A stretch of DNA of 64,000 nucleotides from JBBREP01 sp038202885 (GCA_038202885.1 JBBREP010000012.1:1-64000), one strand, 5' to 3'. Numbered from the stretch's first letter, positions 9,310 through 18,571 are shown. A program made the numbers and translations. Notes: generated by a model from the sequence alone, not told the origin.

Positions 9310-9987
9310 ATGTCGCCTCGCAGGCCACGAGCATTCGCGATCCGCGCCATGGCCGTGATCCTCGGCCTCGCGACCGCACGGGTCGTCGCGCTCGACCTCG
9401 CCACGATCCACGATCAGGCCCATCGGCTCGGTGCGCTGCGACACGTCGTCGTCGCGCGCGCCACGCTCATGAAGGGCGCTGTCGTTCGCGACGCCGACGT
9501 CACGACCGTGTCGCGGCACAGCTCCGAGGTGCCCAACGACACCGTTGCGTCGCCAGCCGCAGTGGTCGGTCGAACGATCGTTGTCGATGTGGCGGCCGGC
9601 GCCCCGATACTGCGCGCCAACATCGCTCGACACGGCACCGGCCCGAGCGCGGCGTTGCCACCGGACCGCCGAGCAATTCGCCTCGTCGACGCGGGTGGTC
9701 TCGCGCCTGCGGTCGGCTCGATTGTCGACGTCTACGCGACCTACGACGCCGCCACATCCGCGCGCGCCAACGAGTCCGCCACGCTGGTGGCTCGAGGCGC
9801 GGTCGTGCTGCAGGTCGACGCTGACGGTGGCGCGACGCCTCACACCACGAGCGCGTCGGGGACCACCTCCGGTCTGGTCGTCATGATCCGGTCCGGCGAA
9901 ACCCGAGCGGTAGCCTCAGCGATCGCCAACGGCGTGGTCACCGTTGTCATCGCACCTGTGGAGGACGCTTGCTGCGCCGATCCCTAG
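9310..9987 (+). CDS. SAF-domain protein, CpaB/RcpC-like
   Basis: A 225-residue protein with an N-terminal hydrophobic segment (about residues 8-27), a SAF-like region (VVVARATLMKGAVVRDADVT, then VVGRTIVVDVAAGAPILRANI) and a C-terminal domain resembling the Flp pilus assembly protein CpaB/RcpC. CpaB proteins act in the periplasm or cell wall during tad pilus assembly, but no other tad gene is in this window, so the role is open. A good ribosome-binding site (GGAGG) precedes the ATG. The 3' end overlaps the uppP frame by 19 bp. Confidence 0.75.
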   Translation: MSPRRPRAFAIRAMAVILGLATARVVALDLATIHDQAHRLGALRHVVVARATLMKGAVVRDADVTTVSRHSSEVPNDTVASPAAVVGRTIVVDVAAGAPILRANIARHGTGPSAALPPDRRAIRLVDAGGLAPAVGSIVDVYATYDAATSARANESATLVARGAVVLQVDADGGATPHTTSASGTTSGLVVMIRSGETRAVASAIANGVVTVVIAPVEDACCADP

Positions 9988-10943
9988 CCATGAGTTTCGC
10001 AGCCTTCGCGGCCGCGTGTTGCGCTTGCGCACTCACGTTTGCCATGGCAGGCCCGGCCGGCGCGAAAACGGTCACCTTGACCAAAGCTGAAAAAGCCGCA
10101 GCAAAACACGAGCTCACCGCGTCGAAGGCGACCGTGCTCGGCGTCGTCGAGGGCCTTACTGAGTTCCTGCCGGTCAGTTCGACCGGCCACCTCCTCGTTG
10201 CTGAGCGACTCATGCACGTCGGTGACAAGACGGCCACGAAGGACGCGGCCGACACCTACACGATCGTGATCCAAGCGGGCGCGATCCTCGCCATTCTGGT
10301 GCTGTTCCGCAAACGGATCGGCGAGATCATCGCGGGTTTGTTCGGGCGCAGCGTCGTGGGTCGGCGGTTGCTCATCGTGTTGGTGCTGGCGTTCATTCCT
10401 GCCGCCGTCATCGGTCTCGCCGCGGAGAGCAAGATCAAAGAACACCTGCTCAAACCGTGGCCCGTCGTCGGCGCGTGGCTCGTCGGCGCAGCCGCGATCT
10501 TCCTGATCGGGTCGCGACTACACCATGCCGGCCAGTCATCTGGGCGCGGCATCGCAGACATCACGAATCGCGACGCGCTGATCATTGGGTTCGCGCAGGC
10601 GCTCGCGCTGTGGCCGGGCACGAGCCGCAGCCTGGTCACGATCCTCGCGGCCTTGCTCGTCGGGCTCAGCCTTGCGGCCGCGGTCGAGTTCAGCTTCATC
10701 CTCGGCCTGCTCACGCTGGGCGCGGCAACCGCGAAGGACGTCGTCTCCAACGGCAAACAACTCACCGACGTCTACGGCGTCGTGAACCCGGCCATCGGCT
10801 TCGTCATCGCGTTCATCGCGGCAATCATCGCGGTGCGTTGGATGCTCGTGTACCTGCAACGACACGACCTGAAGGTGTTCGCCTGGTACCGCCTCGCGGC
10901 GGGCGTCGCCACAATCGCGCTGATCGCCTCCAGCAAGATCTGA
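9969..10943 (+). CDS. uppP: Undecaprenyl-diphosphatase UppP (BacA) with N-terminal extension
   Basis: Integral membrane phosphatase that recycles undecaprenyl diphosphate to the monophosphate lipid carrier for peptidoglycan synthesis. The two family signatures are present: VVEGLTEFLPVSSTGHL and LWPGTSRSLVTI, with about eight membrane helices. Canonical UppP begins at the first signature helix. Here about 55 residues precede it, including a signal-peptide-like stretch (FAAFAAACCACALTFAMAG) and a Lys/Ala-rich linker. The TTG at 9969 has GGAGG 4 nt upstream; the ATG at 9990 is the alternative. It overlaps the SAF-domain gene, suggesting translational coupling. Confidence 0.94.
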   Translation: MLRRSLAMSFAAFAAACCACALTFAMAGPAGAKTVTLTKAEKAAAKHELTASKATVLGVVEGLTEFLPVSSTGHLLVAERLMHVGDKTATKDAADTYTIVIQAGAILAILVLFRKRIGEIIAGLFGRSVVGRRLLIVLVLAFIPAAVIGLAAESKIKEHLLKPWPVVGAWLVGAAAIFLIGSRLHHAGQSSGRGIADITNRDALIIGFAQALALWPGTSRSLVTILAALLVGLSLAAAVEFSFILGLLTLGAATAKDVVSNGKQLTDVYGVVNPAIGFVIAFIAAIIAVRWMLVYLQRHDLKVFAWYRLAAGVATIALIASSKI

Positions 10944-10951
10944 GGGCGTTT

Positions 10952-11008
10952 CTACCCCCGCTCGCCTGCGGCTCGCGCCCCCTGGGGCAGGCCACTACCC
11001 CCGCTCGC
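10952..11008. repeat. Direct repeat in the uppP/tldE convergent spacer
   Basis: CTACCCCCGCTCGCC occurs at 10952-10966 and again at 10994-11008, separated by a G/C-rich stretch. It lies between two convergent genes. No clear terminator is seen. Confidence 0.55.
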
Positions 11009-11015
11009 CCGAAGC

Positions 11016-12377
11016 TCAGGCGCCGCTCATCGTCATGTCGGAGATGACGAGTGTGGTGCCGACCGTGCCGCCGGGCAGGTAGACGGCGTCGGCGCCGACG
11101 GCCACAACATCGAGCAGCATCCTCGGAATCGTCGACGCGATGGTGACCTCACGGACCGGTTCGGCAAGGGCGCCGTCGCGGATCATGAGGCCTTCGGCGC
11201 CGACCGAGAAATCGCCACTGATCGGGTTCGTGCCCGAGTGCAAACCGTGCACCGCTTGCACGTACAGCGCCTCGCCGACCTCGCCAAACAATTCGTCGGG
11301 TTGGCGATCCCCATTCTTCAAACGCAAGGACCGCGCGCCGACGCTGGGCGTGGAACGGTAACCCCCTCGAACCGCACTGGCGGTCGTCGTTGTCTTGGCG
11401 CGGCGCGCCGTGTAGGTGTTGTGCAGGAAGCCCTGCATCACGCCGCCGTCGAGCAACACGTTGCGGCGACACGGCGCACCTTCAGCGTCGCGTGGGGCCG
11501 CACCGAGGGAACGAACGTCGGTGGGGTCGTCGATGAGTTCGAACTGCGGCGATGCGACCGTCTCACCCACGCGGTCGGCGAACAGCGAACGGCCCTTGAG
11601 CATGGCCTCGCCGTTGAAGATCGATGCAACAAGTCCGAGGAACGACGCGGTCACGAGCGGGTCGAGCACGACCGCAAGGCGTTTGCTCTTCGGCTGTTCG
11701 GCGCCGAGTAACCGAGTGGAACGCTCGCACGCCATGGCGACGATCTCGTCGACGTCGAGCTCGTCGAAATTCCGGCCTGCTCGCACTGCGTATCCGGTTT
11801 GGGTACCGCGTCCGTCGTCGGCCATGGCGTAGACGTAGGCACTCGCCAGCGTGCGACGAGTCGACGCCTCGATGCCTCGCGACGTGGCGAGCGCAGATGC
11901 CGACGCGATGTCGCCGTAACCCGCGGCCTCGACACCAATGATGCGGCTGTCGGCGGCGCGCAGCCGCGTGTCGAGCGCAATCGCGAACGCCACCTTGTCA
12001 TCGGTCGGCACCGAAGCAAGGCCTTCGCGCCACAAGTCGAGCGTGACCGCGTCGCCGGCAACGTCGTCGGGACTGGCAAGTGCGACGGCTTCGTCGGGCT
12101 CAGCGAAATGAGCGTTGTCGCGCGCTGCCTCGAGCGTCTCGGCGACCACATCGTTGTCGAGCGAACCAGCCCATGCGAAACCCTGTCGGCCTTCGGCAAC
12201 CACCCGGATACCCACGCCGCTCGAGGTCGCGACGGTCAGCGATTCGACGGCGCCGTGCACCACCTCGATGTCGGTCTCACGCCCTCGTGACGCGAACGCC
12301 TCGATCTGCTCGGCACCTCGTGCCCGTGCGGCGATCTGACGGCACAGCGCCAGCAACTCGTTGGGGTCTTCGCTCAC
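11016..12377 (-). CDS. tldE: TldE/PmbA-family metalloprotease component
   Basis: Partner of TldD in the heterodimeric TldD/E peptidase, which trims modified peptides and unfolded peptides in the cytoplasm in bacteria where it has been studied. The 453-residue product shows family features: an N-terminal repeat region (SGVGIRVVAEGRQGFA), GEAMLKGRSLFADRVGE, GGVMQGFLHNTYTAR and GTNPISGDFSVGAEG near the C-terminus. TldE lacks the zinc motif, as here. The GTG at 12377 overlaps the tldD stop by 4 nt (GTGA), indicating translational coupling. A longer frame exists upstream but lies within tldD. Confidence 0.93.
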   Translation of the reverse strand: MSEDPNELLALCRQIAARARGAEQIEAFASRGRETDIEVVHGAVESLTVATSSGVGIRVVAEGRQGFAWAGSLDNDVVAETLEAARDNAHFAEPDEAVALASPDDVAGDAVTLDLWREGLASVPTDDKVAFAIALDTRLRAADSRIIGVEAAGYGDIASASALATSRGIEASTRRTLASAYVYAMADDGRGTQTGYAVRAGRNFDELDVDEIVAMACERSTRLLGAEQPKSKRLAVVLDPLVTASFLGLVASIFNGEAMLKGRSLFADRVGETVASPQFELIDDPTDVRSLGAAPRDAEGAPCRRNVLLDGGVMQGFLHNTYTARRAKTTTTASAVRGGYRSTPSVGARSLRLKNGDRQPDELFGEVGEALYVQAVHGLHSGTNPISGDFSVGAEGLMIRDGALAEPVREVTIASTIPRMLLDVVAVGADAVYLPGGTVGTTLVISDMTMSGA

Positions 12378-13762
12378 GCTGCTGTGCCCCCGACTGTCAT
12401 GCGCGCCACGCGCAGCGTCGGTTGACCCGACGACACCGGAACGCCTTGACCGTTCTTGCCGCAGGTGCCCGTCCACGTCGCGAAGTCGTTGCCGATCGCG
12501 TCGACGAGGCGCATCGTCTGCGGGCCGTTGCCCACCAACTGCGCGGCGCGCACGGGACGCGTGATCTCACCGTGTTCGATCAGATAACCCTCGGTCACAC
12601 CGAACACGAAATCGCCGGTCGCGGTGTCGACCTGGCCACCGCCGAGTTGCGCGCAATACAGCCCGTACTCGGTGTCGCGGATGATGTCGAGCGGATCAGT
12701 GTCGCCTTCGGGTAAGTAGGTGTTCGTCATCCGCACCATCGGGAGATGCCGATAGGTCTCGCGGCGGCCGTTGCCGCTCGATTGCCGCCCGGTCTTGCGC
12801 GCGCGGGCGAAATCCCACATGAAATCGGTGAGGATGCCCTTGTCGATCAGCACGTTGCGTTGCGCCGGACGACCCTCGTCGTCGATCGCGAACGTGCCCC
12901 ATTCGCGTGCGAACGTGCCGTCGTCGATGACGGTGACGAGCGGCGACGCGACCTGCGTTCCGATGAGATCTTTGAACACCGAGGCGTCGCGCTGCACGAG
13001 GTCGGCTTCGAGGCCGTGCCCGCAGGCTTCGTGGAACAACACGCCGCCCGCGCCCTTGGCGAGCACCACGGGTAGCTGACCGCTCGGCGCTGGCACCGCG
13101 TCGAGCAACGCGAGCGCGCGCTGCGCCGAAATGCGCGCGATGTCATCGACGGAGAACTCGTCGTAGAGCTCAAATCCAACGCTGCGCCCCGGCGCTTCCG
13201 AGCCGGTCTGCAAACCGGTGTCGCCCGACGCCACGCTCTGCACCGCGAACCGCGTGCGCGTCTGGTCGTCGGAGGTGAGCAGGCCGTCGCTATTCGCCAC
13301 GAGAATGCGGCGCCGCCCCTCGGCGTAGGACGCACTGACCGAACGGATGGCCGACCCGGTGCTGCGTGCCGCGTCGTCGGCGCGTCGCAGCAACTCGATC
13401 TTCTTCGCCTTGGCGACGCCCTCCGAAGGGATCTCGATCTCGTGTGATCGCGTCGGCTCGCTACGGGTCAGCGAGACGCTGCGAGCCGCGCCGGTACCGC
13501 CCTTGGCCGCGTTCGACGCTGCCGCGGCCGCGTCGAGGAGCCCGGCCTCGCCAAGATCGGCCGTGTGGGCGAATCCCGTCGAGTCGCCGACGATCACTCG
13601 GATTCCAGCACCACGATCACGGCCGGTCGTGAGTTCCTCCACCCGTCCGTCGTCGTAGCGGGCCGTGGATGACGATCGATCCTCGACGAACACCTCGGCG
13701 AAATCACCTCCACCGCGCAGCGCGGCCGTGAGCACGCGCTCGAGGACGGCGGATTCGATCAT
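12374..13762 (-). CDS. tldD: TldD metalloprotease
   Basis: Catalytic partner of TldE. The HEACGH zinc motif is at residues 244-249, and a conserved Cys lies near residue 437 in the CGKNGQGVPVS segment that completes the site in known structures. The ATG at 13762 (MIESAVLERVL) gives 462 residues, typical for TldD; earlier in-frame starts fall in the divergent promoter region. No obvious ribosomally made peptide precursor gene is nearby, so the substrate is unknown. tldD and tldE form a two-gene operon. Confidence 0.95.
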   Translation of the reverse strand: MIESAVLERVLTAALRGGGDFAEVFVEDRSSSTARYDDGRVEELTTGRDRGAGIRVIVGDSTGFAHTADLGEAGLLDAAAAASNAAKGGTGAARSVSLTRSEPTRSHEIEIPSEGVAKAKKIELLRRADDAARSTGSAIRSVSASYAEGRRRILVANSDGLLTSDDQTRTRFAVQSVASGDTGLQTGSEAPGRSVGFELYDEFSVDDIARISAQRALALLDAVPAPSGQLPVVLAKGAGGVLFHEACGHGLEADLVQRDASVFKDLIGTQVASPLVTVIDDGTFAREWGTFAIDDEGRPAQRNVLIDKGILTDFMWDFARARKTGRQSSGNGRRETYRHLPMVRMTNTYLPEGDTDPLDIIRDTEYGLYCAQLGGGQVDTATGDFVFGVTEGYLIEHGEITRPVRAAQLVGNGPQTMRLVDAIGNDFATWTGTCGKNGQGVPVSSGQPTLRVARMTVGGTAA

Positions 13763-13822
13763 GGCTGGCTCCTTCGCGCGGACGTTTGGTCGCGCTTCGT
13801 GGCGGCTGCGTATCGTACGACC

Positions 13823-14203
13823 ATGCCGATCGAGCTGGGCGCGAGCGGGATCGCAAAGCTGAGAGTCACCGAGGCCGATACGGCGATCGCACACCGATCG
13901 GGCGACGTTGCCGTGCTGTCGACCCCACGGGTGGTCGCCCTCGTCGAGGAGGCGAGCGTGAAAGCCCTCGCGGGGCGCCTCCCTGAGGGCTACACCACGG
14001 TCGGCTCAGCCGTGCAGCTCACCCACCTTGCCCCGGTCGCAGTCGGCGCCGACGTGACCGCCGAGGCAGTGCTCGACACGATCGAGGGCCGGCGCATGGT
14101 CTTCAAGGTCACCGTGACCGACAGTCAAGGCCTGGTCGCTGCGGGCTATCTGACCCGCGTCGCCGTAGAACGCGATCGATTCCTCGACCGCGTCGGCACC
14201 TAA
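13823..14203 (+). CDS. Hotdog-fold thioesterase of the FlK-like type
   Basis: The 126-residue product resembles the single-domain thioesterases typified by fluoroacetyl-CoA thioesterase. The expected catalytic residues line up: Thr 34 (VLSTPRVV), Glu 42 or 43 (LVEEASVKAL) and His 68 (VQLTHLAPVAVG). The acyl-CoA substrate cannot be read from sequence; most bacterial members are not fluoroacetate-specific. The ATG at 13823 is preferred over one 24 nt upstream because the family begins at this point. It diverges from tldD with 60 bp between starts. Confidence 0.8.
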   Translation: MPIELGASGIAKLRVTEADTAIAHRSGDVAVLSTPRVVALVEEASVKALAGRLPEGYTTVGSAVQLTHLAPVAVGADVTAEAVLDTIEGRRMVFKVTVTDSQGLVAAGYLTRVAVERDRFLDRVGT

Positions 14204-14230
14204 CCCCCACGCAGCCCCGGCAGGACCGCC

Positions 14231-14273
14231 GATGCGTCGTTTCGGGGTCTATATGACCCCCAAACGACGCATC
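14231..14273. repeat. Family 2 palindrome, copy 1
   Basis: GATGCGTCGTTT (from 14231) and AAACGACGCATC (to 14273) pair, and GGGGTC/GACCCC extends the stem inward around a TATAT loop with one mismatch. It sits between two convergent genes, where a bidirectional terminator would be expected. The flank after it reads TAGATCTTGGGG, the reverse complement of the CCCCAA-ATCTAG flank seen before copies 2 and 4. Confidence 0.85.
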
Positions 14274-14298
14274 TAGATCTTGGGGTGCGCTGTCGGTG

Positions 14299-15138
14299 TC
14301 AGGCGACTTTGGCGCTGGCCGCGGTGGCGGCGAGGAAGGCGTCGAGCGCATCGGACCATGCGTCGGGGTTCTCGAACTGGGGCGAGTGACCGGCATCGGG
14401 AATCACGGCGAGTGAGGCCGTGGCGATGGCGTCGACCATCGAGTGCGACGGCGCCAGGAACGGCTGGTCCTGATCGCCGACGATGACGAATACCGGCATG
14501 CTGAGCGCTCGCATGGCGTCGAGGTCGTCGGGCTGATGCGCGATCGCGCGGGCCAGCGTGGCCCACATGATGTGGGAAAGGTCGTCCCACTTGCGGTCAC
14601 AAAACGCTTGGTAGCCCGGTCGTTCCGACAGCACCCGGTGGTAGGCAGGCGTTTCGAGCGGCGCCGCGAGATCGAGCAGCGCCTTCAAGGCGTCCTTGCC
14701 TTCGTTGAGCGCCACACCGGCGGCAAGCTCGACCAGTTCGGGATCGAAACCAGGGATCGGACCGGGCGAGGTGTCCATCATGATCAGGGCGTCGATGCGC
14801 TCGGCGTGGTCGACCGCAATGCGGCGTACGAGCATGCCGCCCATCGAGTGTCCGAGCAGACCGAATGTGTCGAGGCCGACGGCGTCGGCGACCGCGAGCG
14901 TGTCGGCCCGCAAGCGCTCGAACGAGTACGCACCAGTGTCGGTCGGCGAGTCGCTCGCGCCATGGCCGCGATGATCGAACGTGACGACGGTGTACGACTC
15001 GGCCAGCGCGGCGCGATGGTCGTCGAAGTCTTCTTTTGCACCACCAAAGCCGTGCACGAGCACGAGACCCGGCCCGGAACCGTCGACCACCACGGCGAGT
15101 TCGACGCCGTCATCGACCGTGACCCGCATTTCGTTCAT
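14299..15138 (-). CDS. Alpha/beta hydrolase
   Basis: Cytoplasmic hydrolase of about 279 residues with a complete catalytic triad pattern: nucleophile Ser about residue 98 in GHSMGG, acid in VGDQDQPF, and His in DAGHSPQFENP. The oxyanion region is LVHGFGGAKEDF. The ATG at 15138 is chosen, with another 9 nt later; a longer frame upstream has less likely composition. Substrate cannot be assigned. It faces the thioesterase gene convergently across the family 2 palindrome. Confidence 0.85.
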   Translation of the reverse strand: MNEMRVTVDDGVELAVVVDGSGPGLVLVHGFGGAKEDFDDHRAALAESYTVVTFDHRGHGASDSPTDTGAYSFERLRADTLAVADAVGLDTFGLLGHSMGGMLVRRIAVDHAERIDALIMMDTSPGPIPGFDPELVELAAGVALNEGKDALKALLDLAAPLETPAYHRVLSERPGYQAFCDRKWDDLSHIMWATLARAIAHQPDDLDAMRALSMPVFVIVGDQDQPFLAPSHSMVDAIATASLAVIPDAGHSPQFENPDAWSDALDAFLAATAASAKVA

Positions 15139-15291
15139 GGTTCGTACCCCTGGCAGTTGGCGGCGTGGTGTGCTCGGTGCGTCGTCGCTCACATCGTCGC
15201 GCGCAGCGCCGGTCAGAGGCGAGCGGGTACGGCCATGTGTGACCAGCGAGCTGCACGGAAGCGCCGACGGATCGCCATAGGCTCAGGCGCC

Positions 15292-16284
15292 ATGTCGGAT
15301 TCGAACCGCCGAGCCCGACTGCTGCTGTGGCTGCGGCTCGTCATCAGCGTGGGACTGCTCGCAGTGCTGGCGAGCAAGCGCCCCGACCTCGGTGACGTCG
15401 TCCCGAGCGACCACCCGGGTCGCACCGTGACGTTGCTCGTGTTGGCACTGTTGACCGCGCTTGTCGGCGTCGGACTGTCCGCATGGCGCTGGCAACGCGT
15501 CCTCATGGTCTATGACCGCCACGTTCCGATCGGACGACTTGCGCAGTACACGCTCGTCGGCCTCTTCGTCGGCAACGTGCTCCCATCGACGATTGGCGGC
15601 GACGTGATGCGGGTCTCGCGCGTCGCAGCTGACACGGGAAGCGGTGAGATCGCGTTTGCGTCCATCGCGCTGGAACGACTCACAGGATTCGTCGTGCTCC
15701 CATTCCTCGTGGCGTGCGGCTTCGTGGTGCGGCCGTCGCTGACGAACGATCGAGAAGCGTGGATCGCGTTGGTCGTCGCTGGCGTCACGCTCGGACTGCT
15801 CGGAACAATTCTCTTCCTTGCCGGCCACCCCAAGGCCGCAGGTCGGTTCAAGGACCATGACAACTGGTTGCGGTTCGTGGGTGCCGTGCATCAGGGTGTG
15901 GTCCGCATGCGGGCACAGCCACGCCAGGCCGTGCGGATCCTGGCCGCGGCCTTGCTGTACCAGATCTTCTACGTCGCTTCGATTGTGCTGATCGCGAGCG
16001 CGATCGAACTTCCCGCTCCGGTTGTTGCGCTCGTGGCGTTCGTCCCCGCCGTCGCCATGGTCCAGGTCATCCCGATATCGCTTTCGGGACTTGGCGTGCG
16101 CGAGGGCATGCTGAACCTGCTGCTGCACCCGTTGGGCGTCGAACGCGGCCAGGCGATCGGACTCGGGCTCATGTGGTACGCCTCGCTGCTCGTCATCAGC
16201 GTGTTGGGAGCGCCCGCGTTTGCCGCGGGCAAAAAGGCTCGTCCGGCGCCGATCGCCACTCCCGCCGGTTCCACCGACGCATGA
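15292..16284 (+). CDS. Lysylphosphatidylglycerol synthase TM-region-like flippase (UPF0104)
   Basis: A 330-residue integral membrane protein with about eight hydrophobic segments and the family signature around VGNVLPSTIGGDVMRVSR, plus PISLSGLGVREGMLNLLL near the C-terminus. Members are membrane domains of LPG synthases or stand-alone proteins next to glycolipid and polyprenyl-lipid genes, thought to move lipids across the membrane. It overlaps the PAP2-like gene by 4 nt (ATGA), so the two probably act together on a lipid substrate; that link is inference. Confidence 0.82.
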   Translation: MSDSNRRARLLLWLRLVISVGLLAVLASKRPDLGDVVPSDHPGRTVTLLVLALLTALVGVGLSAWRWQRVLMVYDRHVPIGRLAQYTLVGLFVGNVLPSTIGGDVMRVSRVAADTGSGEIAFASIALERLTGFVVLPFLVACGFVVRPSLTNDREAWIALVVAGVTLGLLGTILFLAGHPKAAGRFKDHDNWLRFVGAVHQGVVRMRAQPRQAVRILAAALLYQIFYVASIVLIASAIELPAPVVALVAFVPAVAMVQVIPISLSGLGVREGMLNLLLHPLGVERGQAIGLGLMWYASLLVISVLGAPAFAAGKKARPAPIATPAGSTDA

Positions 16285-17117
16285 CGACGATCGCGCCGAT
16301 TCCCCCAACCACCGAACCGCGCCGCCGCGCGCTGCGCGCCGGCAACACGTTGCGATCCGGCCACGTCATCTACTGGTGGATGGAACTCGTCTGCGTCGGC
16401 GCCTACTACGCGATCTACACATCGATTAGGAACCTCACCAACGCGAACCACACCTCGGCGTTCCGCCACGCGCGCCAGGTCATCGACCTTGAACGCACGC
16501 TCGGTATCTACCAAGAACACGCGCTGCACGCATGGGCACGCGACATCAGACCGCTGATCATCACGTGCAATTACTTCTACGGATCACTGCATTTCATCGT
16601 CACCATCGGCGTCGCGATCTTCTTGTTCCGCCGTTTCCCTGACGACTATCCGAGATGGCGCAACACACTGGCGATCGCGACCGGACTGGCACTCATCGGC
16701 TTCTACACGTACCAACTGATGCCGCCACGGCTGCTGCCCGCGAGCTACGGCTTCATCGACACGCTCGCCAAGGACCCCGCGTTCTGGTCGTTCAACTCCG
16801 GCGCAATGAGCAAGCTCTCGAACCAGTTCGCGGCGATGCCGAGCGTGCACTGTTGCTGGGCGTTGTGGTGCGCGTGCGCCTTGATCCCGAGGCTGCGACG
16901 ACCGTGGGCGAAGGTACTGGCCGGGCTCTACCCCGTGATGACGGTGATGGTCATCGTGTTCACCGCGAACCACTACTTCCTCGACGCGGTCGGCGGTTTC
17001 ACGATCCTCGGCATCGGCTATGTGGTCGCGTCACGCCGCACGAGAGCAGGCGTCGTGCGGCCGCCGACCAAGGCCAGCACCATCGACCGCACCGTGCGAT
17101 CGGCGAGCGACAGGTAA
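16281..17117 (+). CDS. PAP2-superfamily phosphatase, inositol-phosphoryltransferase-like (Aur1-like)
   Basis: A 278-residue membrane protein with six or so helices. The PAP2 signature appears in the variant form of the InositolPase_3/Aur1-like group: LMPPRLLPASYG, then MPSVH with His 190, then HYFLDAVGG with His 231 and Asp 235. These residues form the phosphotransfer site facing the outer side of the membrane. Aur1-like enzymes move phosphoinositol or dephosphorylate lipid phosphates. The start overlaps the upstream flippase-like gene. The last 100 bp overlap the convergent LysR-type gene. Confidence 0.85.
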   Translation: MTTIAPIPPTTEPRRRALRAGNTLRSGHVIYWWMELVCVGAYYAIYTSIRNLTNANHTSAFRHARQVIDLERTLGIYQEHALHAWARDIRPLIITCNYFYGSLHFIVTIGVAIFLFRRFPDDYPRWRNTLAIATGLALIGFYTYQLMPPRLLPASYGFIDTLAKDPAFWSFNSGAMSKLSNQFAAMPSVHCCWALWCACALIPRLRRPWAKVLAGLYPVMTVMVIVFTANHYFLDAVGGFTILGIGYVVASRRTRAGVVRPPTKASTIDRTVRSASDR

Positions 17118-17932
17118 CCGTCGCGCGCCGTCACCAGCGCGAGCCGGCGCGGCGGCATGTCGGCGATCGCATATGTGCGCAGATCGGTCGAATCGGTGGG
17201 CGCCGCAGTGGCGGGGATGATCGTGATGCCGGCGCCCGCGGCAACGAAGTCCGCGATCAGCCGCACACCCTCGACCTCCACCGGCACCTGGAGCTCCACG
17301 CCGGCGCTCCGGGCCGTCTGATCGATTTCGGCTCGAAGCGGGTTGCCGATCGGCGGCAGGATCATGCGATGGCTGGCCAGCACGTCGAACGCGACCGGGC
17401 CGTCGCCGAGATCGAGATCGCGCGGCACGAGCGCCACCAGGTCTTCTTCGAGGAGGTGCTCGACGTGGAGCCGCGGATCGCTGATCGGTTCGGTCACGAC
17501 TGCTTGCGCGAGCTGTCGCTCGGCGACCTCGACGGCGAGACGCTCCGATGCTGCTTCATGGATGCGGATGTGCACACCCGCCGCGTGTGCTCCTAGTTCG
17601 GCAACCACCGCGGGTGCGAGCCAACGACTGATCGTGCCGACCACCCCGAGCGAGGCGTGGCCCACTTCGAGGCCACGCAGCATCGAGATGTCCTGGCGCA
17701 GGGCCTCGATCTCGCTGCGAATGCGCCGGGCCCGGTCAAGCACCACCTCACCGAACTCGGTCGATTCTGCGCCCCGCCTGCTGCGCAACAGCAAGGCGAC
17801 GCCCAGCTCGCCTTCGAGCTGGCGTACCATGTCGGAGACGTTCGATTGCACGGTGTGCAGCACGTCGGCCGCGCCAGTGAAAGAACCTTGCTCCTCGATG
17901 GCCAGCAATGCGTCAAGATGGCGGAGTTCCAT
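17018..17932 (-). CDS. LysR-family transcriptional regulator
   Basis: A 304-residue regulator. The N-terminal winged helix-turn-helix spans about residues 1-60: MELRHLDALLAIEEQGSFTG, then AADVLHTVQSNVSDMVRQLE. A substrate-binding-protein-like effector domain follows from about residue 90. The ATG at 17932 starts exactly at the family's conserved ELRHLxxL; the longer frame adds 19 atypical residues. Target and effector are unknown. It is transcribed away from the wbl gene and toward the PAP2 gene, which it overlaps by 100 bp. Confidence 0.92.
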   Translation of the reverse strand: MELRHLDALLAIEEQGSFTGAADVLHTVQSNVSDMVRQLEGELGVALLLRSRRGAESTEFGEVVLDRARRIRSEIEALRQDISMLRGLEVGHASLGVVGTISRWLAPAVVAELGAHAAGVHIRIHEAASERLAVEVAERQLAQAVVTEPISDPRLHVEHLLEEDLVALVPRDLDLGDGPVAFDVLASHRMILPPIGNPLRAEIDQTARSAGVELQVPVEVEGVRLIADFVAAGAGITIIPATAAPTDSTDLRTYAIADMPPRRLALVTARDGYLSLADRTVRSMVLALVGGRTTPALVRRDATT

Positions 17933-18147
17933 GGCGTTCGACCTCGCTCGGTGTTCAGGGCGGCCAGTTTGCGCGCGGACCGTGCACAATCGGTCAAGGT
18001 GATGGATGCTATCGCTTTGAACTGTTGGACAGATGGTGTTGTGAACGGCTTCACTAATAGGGCGAGTTCACCGCACGCCGGGGCGGCAACGCCTTGGACT
18101 TGGCGCAACGGGGCGCCGAACTCAGCCGGCGCCAATGGAGGAACGAC

Positions 18148-18510
18148 ATGACCGATACCGCAATCGCTACAGCAGCGCTGATCTTCGGTGGGGTATTGGA
18201 ATGGACCACGGGCGCCGAGTGCTCGGGCCAGACCAAGTTGTTCTTTGCGCCGCCAGGTGAGCGTCCCGAGGCCCGTGCCGTGCGTGAGGCCCAGGCCCGT
18301 GCGGTGTGTCGCACCTGCCCGGTGATGTCGGATTGTCGCGAGTGGGCCCGCCAGAACCGCGAGTACGGCTTTTGGGGCGGCGAGTCCGAAGAAGAGCGCG
18401 CTGCCGCTGGTTACCGCGTCGACATGCCGGTCGGTCGGGTGGCCCGTTACCCGCGTGGCACCGGCGAGCCCGTCGCCCCCCGCGACGGTCGGGTCGCGCG
18501 CAGCGCCTGA
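18148..18510 (+). CDS. WhiB-like Fe-S transcription factor
   Basis: Small actinobacterial regulator that binds a 4Fe-4S cluster and usually interacts with the principal sigma factor. The four Cys ligands are at residues 25, 54, 57 and 63, followed by the GFWGGES beta-turn and a basic C-terminal tail (RVARYPRGTGE). GGAGGA sits at the right distance before the ATG at 18148. The 120-residue length is normal. Which Wbl subclass (WhiA-D or WhiB1-7) it belongs to cannot be settled by eye. Confidence 0.95.
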   Translation: MTDTAIATAALIFGGVLEWTTGAECSGQTKLFFAPPGERPEARAVREAQARAVCRTCPVMSDCREWARQNREYGFWGGESEEERAAAGYRVDMPVGRVARYPRGTGEPVAPRDGRVARSA

Positions 18511-18571
18511 AGTCGACCAGCGCGCAGCGCCTGAGCTGCGACCCGGCGGGATCCTTTAGATTCCCGCTGCG

